A DNA stretch of 35,533 nucleotides from DYJE01 sp964637565 (GTDB lineage Bacteria > Desulfobacterota > Desulfobacteria > Desulfobacterales > Desulfolunaceae): contig CAZWTY010000037.1 of NCBI GenBank assembly GCA_964637565.1, positions 1 to 35,533 on the forward strand, in the 5' to 3' direction. Positions 31,228 to 35,533 of this stretch are shown here, piece by piece (the stretch's first letter is position 1; each line of letters opens with the position of its first letter). The notes beneath the pieces are model-generated. The model worked only from the letters and a program-made list of their open reading frames with translations, did not search any database and was not told where the DNA came from. A program made the translations under genes and the position numbers.

Positions 31228-31300
31228 CATCTCTATTGGTATCGGTATCGAAATGTTCTGACTATCGAACCCGAATCCGATACCGATACCAATAGAGATG
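31228..31300. repeat. GATACC/GATAGC hexamer palindrome, copy H4
   Basis: The arms at 31228-31250 and 31278-31300 are a perfect 23-bp inverted repeat (starting CATCTCTATTGGTATCGG). The 27-base loop contains TGTTCTGACTATCGAACCCG, very like the loop of H1. Its right flank (GGTTAAGATCCATGC ... GTTACA) is the reverse complement of the left flank of H1. Confidence 0.88.
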
Positions 31301-31388
31301 GTTAAGATCCATGCCAATGTTACATGCGATCGCCCTGGCATTTGGGGAAAGAGCAGGGCAATCCCATGGAATAAGGGTTTGACGGGCT

Positions 31389-31649
31389 TTACGGACAGGT
31401 GGACTGCTCGGAAATCAACGAGAGTTTCTGGCTTCGTGTCATCTGTTTGATACGGTACTCTTCCCTTGAGGCCGAAGACCTGTCGGGAAACTCCCGGCTG
31501 AACACCAGGGTGACCGGTCTCCTTGACCGTGTGCACTTGGACGCCGTGCCCTCGTTGTGCTGCCGGACCCGTCTTTCCAAATCCACGGTGATGCCTGTGT
31601 ACAGGGTTTTATCGTTCAGTTCGAGTATGTATAGGTGCCATGACGTCAT
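31389..31649 (-). CDS. GIY-YIG nuclease-fold protein (YhbQ/UPF0213 type)
   Basis: The 86-residue protein is a stand-alone GIY-YIG domain. The first strand reads WHLYILELNDKTLYTGIT (LYI...YTG for GIY-YIG), followed by DLERRVRQHNEG with the conserved Arg, and a C-terminal EEYRIKQMTRSQKLSLI helix with the catalytic Glu. YhbQ-like members are small DNA endonuclease-fold proteins of uncertain cellular role, linked to DNA repair in some reports. The start codon lies within the palindrome CATGACGTCATG, which could be a regulatory site. It is a single gene next to repeats. Confidence 0.88.
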   Translation of the reverse strand: MTSWHLYILELNDKTLYTGITVDLERRVRQHNEGTASKCTRSRRPVTLVFSREFPDRSSASREEYRIKQMTRSQKLSLISEQSTCP

Positions 31650-31690
31650 GACGCGGCTTATAACAGAGTTTGGGTAAAGTGGAAAGAATG

Positions 31691-31719
31691 TTGTTCCTAA
31701 CCGCTTGTTTTGCTATGAT
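31691..31719 (+). promoter_or_regulatory. Possible promoter for the histone-deacetylase-family gene
   Basis: TTGTTC (31691-31696) and TATGAT (31714-31719) have a 17-base spacer. The -10 is good and the -35 weak. It lies about 120 bases before the start codon. Confidence 0.35.
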
Positions 31720-31838
31720 GTTCCATAGATTTTTTCGTGGGAGGCGGGGCATCCCCTGTTCCGGCCGTTATCATTTTTCTTTCATTGTTTTCCAAAAAGC
31801 ATGGATCGCATCGTTTACGACAGCCGAAAGGAGGTCTT

Positions 31839-32585
31839 ATGAAGGTGGTTTTTCATCCTGATTTCTATCAGGTCTATGTGTCTGACCCGGCTGCGGAAAA
31901 AGGCCGGATGGAGGCGGTCGTCCGGGAGATACAGGACATGGCAAGGTTCGTGGAACCCAGGGAAGCGGACCTTTCCGATATCCTCCTGGCCCATTCCCAG
32001 GATCTGGTGGAGGTGGTGAAAAGCGAAGGGGTCTATCACATGGCGGCCCTTTCGGCAGGCGGGGCCATGCTCACGGCGGAAATCGCCCTGAAAGAGCCCT
32101 GTTTCGGGTTGATCAGGCCTCCGGGCCACCACGCCTCCTACAGCTCCTGCTGGGGGTTCTGCTATTTCAACAACATGGCCATCGCCCTTCTGTCCCTTTA
32201 TCACAGGGAAAAGATCCAAAGCGCCTTTGTCCTGGATTTCGATCTTCATTACGGGGACGGCAACGTGAACATTCTCGAGGACAAATCCTTCGTGTCCATT
32301 ATGAACCCCGACTCACGCCACAGGGACAGCTATCTGCGGGAAGTCCGTGAAAAACTCGATTCGGTGAACGTGGACATGATCGGTATCTCCGCGGGGTTTG
32401 ACAACCACGCGGACGACTGGGGAGGTCTGCTTCACACCGACGATTACTTTGACATGGGCCTGATGGTGAAAAAAGCGGCAAAAAGGTCGGGTGGCGGGTA
32501 TTTCGCCATCCTCGAAGGTGGCTACAACCACAAGGTTCTCGGGAAAAATGTCCTGGCCCTGCTTCAGGGCATGGAACAGGATTGA
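31839..32585 (+). CDS. Histone-deacetylase-family (acetoin-utilisation/APAH-like) deacetylase
   Basis: The 248-residue protein has the zinc-deacetylase motifs LIRPPGHHAS (H97, H98), GFCYFNNMAIA, VLDFDLHYGDGN (zinc ligands D135 and H137) and ISAGFDNHADD (third acidic ligand). EGGYNHKVLG completes the active site. It is shorter than most AcuC or class II HDAC homologues (300-380 residues), chiefly at the N-terminus. It keeps every catalytic residue. Such enzymes remove acetyl groups from proteins, polyamines or small molecules; the substrate is unknown. ATG 31839 has an excellent AAGGAGGT; the longer open frame to 31737 has no support. The DUF362 gene follows 11 bases after the stop. Confidence 0.9.
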   Translation: MKVVFHPDFYQVYVSDPAAEKGRMEAVVREIQDMARFVEPREADLSDILLAHSQDLVEVVKSEGVYHMAALSAGGAMLTAEIALKEPCFGLIRPPGHHASYSSCWGFCYFNNMAIALLSLYHREKIQSAFVLDFDLHYGDGNVNILEDKSFVSIMNPDSRHRDSYLREVREKLDSVNVDMIGISAGFDNHADDWGGLLHTDDYFDMGLMVKKAAKRSGGGYFAILEGGYNHKVLGKNVLALLQGMEQD

Positions 32586-32596
32586 AAGGGGGAAGG

Positions 32597-33520
32597 ATGG
32601 ACAGACGGGAATTTATCAAGAAAACTCTGGCGGCAGGCGTGACGGCCGGGGCTGCCCTGGCTGCCGGGGACATGGCCTGGCTGGCGTCAAAGGCTCTGGC
32701 CGAAAAGAAGGGCATGCCCGACCTGGTGGCCGTGAAAGGCGGTGAACCGGCGGCGATGTTCGACCGGGCCATCGGGGAGATGGGCGGAATGAAAGCCTTT
32801 GTTCCAAAAAACAGCGTGGTGGTGGTGAAACCCAACATCGGATGGGACGTGGGGCCTGAAAGGGCCGCCAACACCCATCCGGCCCTGGTTAAACAGATCG
32901 TGAGGCACTGCCTCGAGGCCGGGGCCAGGAAAGTCTACGTGTTCGACAACACCTGCGACGAGTGGACCCGGACCTACCGGCACAGCGGGATCGAACAGGC
33001 CGTGAAAGACGCGGGCGGTTCCATGATTCCAGGAAGCGCCGAACGCTACTTTCACGAGGTGACGATTCCCAAAGGGAAAAAACTGGTCCGGGCCAAGGTT
33101 CATGAACAGATCCTGGAAGCCGGGGTGTTCATCAATGTGCCTGTGCTGAAACACCACTCCAGTGCCAGGCTGACCATCGGCATGAAAAACCACATGGGCA
33201 TCGTCTGGGACAGGTGGTACTGGCACCGGCATGACCTTCACCAGTGCATCGCCGATTTTGCCACTTTCAAACGGCCGATCCTGACCGTGGTGGACGCCTA
33301 CAATGTCCTGAAAAAAGACGGGCCCAGAGGGGTCAGCACAGCCGACGTGGTGAACATGAAATCCCTGATCATGGGCCGGGACCCCGTGGCTGTGGACACG
33401 TCCGCCACCATGCTTTTCGGTGAAAAACCCTCGGACATCGCCCATATCCGGCGGGCTGCGGAACTGGGGGTGGGAACCATGGAGCTTGACCGGCTGGACA
33501 TTCGGAGGATCAAACTGTGA
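32597..33520 (+). CDS. Tat-exported DUF362 protein
   Basis: The 307-residue protein begins with a twin-arginine signal, DRREFIKKTL followed by a hydrophobic AAGVTAGAALAAG stretch, and a likely cleavage site near residue 36. The rest is a DUF362 domain: VVVVKPNIGWDVGPERAANTHP, VLKHHSSARLTIGMKNHMGIVWD, and MGRDPVAVDTSATMLFG. DUF362 proteins often accompany ferredoxins, and some contain Fe-S clusters. This one has few cysteines and no ferredoxin motif, so the electron carrier is presumably the polyferredoxin next door. Its stop overlaps that gene's GTG start (GTGA), giving translational coupling. Expected location is periplasmic. Biochemical role unknown. Confidence 0.85.
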   Translation: MDRREFIKKTLAAGVTAGAALAAGDMAWLASKALAEKKGMPDLVAVKGGEPAAMFDRAIGEMGGMKAFVPKNSVVVVKPNIGWDVGPERAANTHPALVKQIVRHCLEAGARKVYVFDNTCDEWTRTYRHSGIEQAVKDAGGSMIPGSAERYFHEVTIPKGKKLVRAKVHEQILEAGVFINVPVLKHHSSARLTIGMKNHMGIVWDRWYWHRHDLHQCIADFATFKRPILTVVDAYNVLKKDGPRGVSTADVVNMKSLIMGRDPVAVDTSATMLFGEKPSDIAHIRRAAELGVGTMELDRLDIRRIKL

Positions 33521-35082
33521 CGGTCCGGAAAAAGAACGGTCTTGCCCGGATCAGGCGATGGGTTTCAGGGGCGATGCTCCTGATCCTGAGCTTTGTTTTT
33601 CTGGATGTCCACGGCCTGACGCCGCCTGTTCTGGTGAAGGTGGTGCTGTACCTCCAGTTCATCCCCTCCCTGATGACGTCCCTGGCCACTCAGGGCGCCG
33701 GTCTGGTGTGGGGATTTTTGGCGGTTCTTGTTCTCACCGTGCTTTTCGGCAGGGTGTACTGCTCGTTTCTCTGCCCCCTGGGAACGGTCATGGACCTGGC
33801 CGTCCGGGCACGGTACAGGTCGAAAAAGCCCGGGTTCGCTTATACGGCTCCTTTGAATATCCTTCGTTACACGGTGCTTGGACTGACCGTGGCTCTTTTT
33901 CTTTTCGGCAGTCTTGTCCTGGTGGATTTTCTCGACCCCTACAGTGTGTTTGGAAGAACCCTGTCCACCCTGGTCCGGCCGTTTGTGGTTCTGACGAACA
34001 ACGCTTTTTCCCGGTTGCTGGAAACAGCGGGGATTTACGGGCTGAAACCGGTTCCCGTGTTCGCCTTTTCCATGCCCCTGACCGTTGTGGCGGCCCTGTC
34101 CATCCTTGTAATCCTGGCTCTTGCCCTGATGAAAGGGCGTCTTTACTGCAACAGTCTTTGCCCTGTGGGAACCCTGCTCGGGCTGGTGAGCCGTTTCCAG
34201 CTCTGGCGGTTCTCCCTCGATGAAAAGACCTGCACGTCCTGCGGTCTCTGCGAGCGTGTCTGCAAGTCCGGCTGCATCGACGTGGCCGGAAAAACTGTGG
34301 GCACAGACCGCTGTGTGGCCTGTTTCAACTGCCTCGGCGTCTGCCCCACCCAAAGCGTGACCTTTGCTTTCCGAAAGAAGCAGGCCCAGGGAAACAGCGA
34401 CGTGGATGGGAACTCACGTCGAACCTTTCTGGGAACGCTTGTTCTGATCCTGGCTTTTCCCCGTGTTGTTCTGGCCAGGGTGAACCGGCCGAAGGTGTTC
34501 GTGAAAAACACGGTTCCCGTAGACCGGAAACACCCGGTCACACCGCCCGGTTCCCGAAGCATCGACCATTTCACCTCGGCCTGCACGGCCTGTTTTCTCT
34601 GTGTCACCCGCTGTCCGGGCCGGGTCCTCGAACCGGGCCTCGCCGTCTACGGGAAAGAGGGCATTCTCATGCCCCGGCTTTCAAACCGTCAGGGTTTCTG
34701 CAATTTCGACTGCACGGTCTGCGGTGAGGTCTGCCCGACCGGGGCCATCCTGCCCCTGTCCCGGGAGGCGAAAAAACAGGTCCAGGTGGGCCGGGTTCAT
34801 TTCATCCGTGAAAACTGCATCGTCATCACCCAGAAAACCGAATGCGGGGCCTGTTCCGAACACTGCCCCACCAAGGCGGTGAACATGGTCCTCGAGAACG
34901 GGCTTCACGTGCCCGTGGTCAACCCCGACATTTGCGTGGGCTGCGGGGCCTGTGAATACGTCTGCCCGTCGCTTCCCCACAAATCCATTTACGTGGAGGG
35001 AAACCCGGTGCACCGAAAGGCCGCGAAACCGGTGTCAAAACCGGTGGAATCTCCGGCGGCGGATGAGGATTTTCCTTTTTAA
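33517..35082 (+). CDS. Membrane polyferredoxin, NapH-like part fused to a NapG-like part
   Basis: The 521-residue protein has about four to five membrane helices in the first 220 residues. It carries two NapH/NosR-type signatures, GRVYCSFLCPLGTVMDL and GRLYCNSLCPVGTLLGL. Two ferredoxin motifs follow (CTSCGLCERVC and CVACFNCLGVCP). Near residue 300 an internal twin-arginine-like SRRTFLGTLVLILAFP starts a further hydrophobic segment. The C-terminal 200 residues hold more Fe-S motifs: CTACFLCVTRC, CNFDCTVCGEVC, CGACSEHC and CVGCGACEYVC. NapH and NapG are normally separate; here they appear fused, with the last part probably in the periplasm (inference). It probably links the quinone pool or cytoplasmic ferredoxin to the exported DUF362 protein. 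Confidence 0.85.
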   Translation: MTVRKKNGLARIRRWVSGAMLLILSFVFLDVHGLTPPVLVKVVLYLQFIPSLMTSLATQGAGLVWGFLAVLVLTVLFGRVYCSFLCPLGTVMDLAVRARYRSKKPGFAYTAPLNILRYTVLGLTVALFLFGSLVLVDFLDPYSVFGRTLSTLVRPFVVLTNNAFSRLLETAGIYGLKPVPVFAFSMPLTVVAALSILVILALALMKGRLYCNSLCPVGTLLGLVSRFQLWRFSLDEKTCTSCGLCERVCKSGCIDVAGKTVGTDRCVACFNCLGVCPTQSVTFAFRKKQAQGNSDVDGNSRRTFLGTLVLILAFPRVVLARVNRPKVFVKNTVPVDRKHPVTPPGSRSIDHFTSACTACFLCVTRCPGRVLEPGLAVYGKEGILMPRLSNRQGFCNFDCTVCGEVCPTGAILPLSREAKKQVQVGRVHFIRENCIVITQKTECGACSEHCPTKAVNMVLENGLHVPVVNPDICVGCGACEYVCPSLPHKSIYVEGNPVHRKAAKPVSKPVESPAADEDFPF

Positions 35083-35533
35083 GGTTTTTTGCTCCTGGCT
35101 TTCTGTTTGGCTTTGGGAACCACGGCGTCCTTTTGCCGTTCCTTGAGGTGCCGTTCCTTTTCCACGAAAATCCGGCGCTGGCTGAAAGGGTCCACGCCGC
35201 TGTGGTACATCAGGGTCGAATAGGTGGACGGGGTGGCGGTGAAGATCTGGACCTGTTCCGGGTTGGTTTTCAGTTTTTCACGGGCGAAGGTTTTCAGGCG
35301 GGTCATGTGGTCCAGGGTGCAGCCGGGATGGGCCGCGATGAGGTAGTAGGTGAGAAACTGCTTTTTCCCGGCTTTCCGGCTGAGCTCGTCAAAGGCCTTC
35401 TTGAACCGGAGCAGCAGGTCTGGCCCGGGTTTCCCCATGATATCCAGGATCTCCTTTTCCGTGTGTTCCGGAGCGATTTTGAGCTGGCCGCTCACGTGGT
35501 GGAACGCGATGGCCTCCAGGTATTCCATGCCTT
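35079..35533 (-). CDS. C-terminal part of a YgiQ-family radical SAM protein (runs off the window)
   Basis: About 150 residues are visible, reading in from the right-hand end with no stop. They match the C-terminal third of YgiQ: HHVSGQLKIAPEHTE, KKQFLTYYLIAAHPGC, QVQIFTATPSTYSTLMYH and the ending DPFSQRRIFVEKE. Full-length YgiQ is about 600-700 residues with an N-terminal B12-like domain and a CxxxCxxC radical-SAM core, both of which lie outside. The last residues are a Lys-rich tail. Its stop codon overlaps the stop of the convergent polyferredoxin gene. Function of the family is poorly known. Confidence 0.93.
   Translation of the reverse strand, partial: GMEYLEAIAFHHVSGQLKIAPEHTEKEILDIMGKPGPDLLLRFKKAFDELSRKAGKKQFLTYYLIAAHPGCTLDHMTRLKTFAREKLKTNPEQVQIFTATPSTYSTLMYHSGVDPFSQRRIFVEKERHLKERQKDAVVPKAKQKARSKKP

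Overview
The window looks like part of a chromosome from an anaerobic Desulfobacterota-type bacterium (a sulfate reducer or close relative). This is inferred from gene content: a corrinoid-activating ASKHA/[2Fe-2S] protein, a CooC-type ATPase, a siroheme/ferredoxin protein, a membrane polyferredoxin with a Tat-exported DUF362 partner, an iron-sulfur flavoprotein, an LbtU-type porin and many dispersed palindromic repeats. No rRNA, tRNA, CRISPR array or transposase gene was found. The first 3 kb are clearly more AT-rich than the rest.

Layout. 1-1.9 kb is an accessory patch: the C-terminal part of an ATP-binding/HTH protein, a vapBC toxin-antitoxin pair with a consensus promoter, and a four-helix-bundle protein, separated by heptad-type GAGGTCG repeats. 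1.9-8.6 kb is a surface-polysaccharide locus: a frameshifted WecA/MraY-like initiating transferase, a CapD/WbpM-like 4,6-dehydratase and a tightly overlapped rfbBAC-rfbD dTDP-L-rhamnose operon. The rfb genes are flanked by two inverted copies of a double-hairpin repeat. 8.6-11.4 kb holds a small Cys-rich protein (minus strand) and a metal-control module: a DtxR-family repressor, then a DUF2325 protein and an LbtU-like porin. Matching palindromes overlap the -10 regions of both promoters. 11.8-16.8 kb holds a siroheme/ferredoxin protein, an acyl-CoA thioesterase, the corrinoid activator and CooC. 16.9-23.1 kb, on the minus strand, is a minor-pilin operon (fimT-pilW-pilV-pilX-pilY1 and a small exported protein) behind a good sigma-54 promoter; pilY1 carries a ten-G tract in its coding region. 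23.3-31.3 kb holds a YbgC thioesterase and FAD oxidoreductase pair, a GAF/HD-GYP phosphodiesterase, a SET-domain protein with a PLP decarboxylase, and a tandem flavoprotein. 31.4-35.5 kb holds a GIY-YIG protein, a histone-deacetylase-fold enzyme, DUF362 plus polyferredoxin, and the C-terminal part of a YgiQ radical-SAM protein that runs off the window.

Repeats are a major theme. A 251-bp palindromic MITE-like element is present in three full copies and one truncated copy. A second palindromic family built on GATACC/GATAGC hexamers occurs four times, usually next to the first. There are also the double hairpin, the heptad repeat and a GAAA-capped hairpin. The most testable biological ideas are phase variation of PilY1, the two-site DtxR regulon, and the predicted two-sided NapH/NapG-like electron-transfer protein coupled to DUF362.
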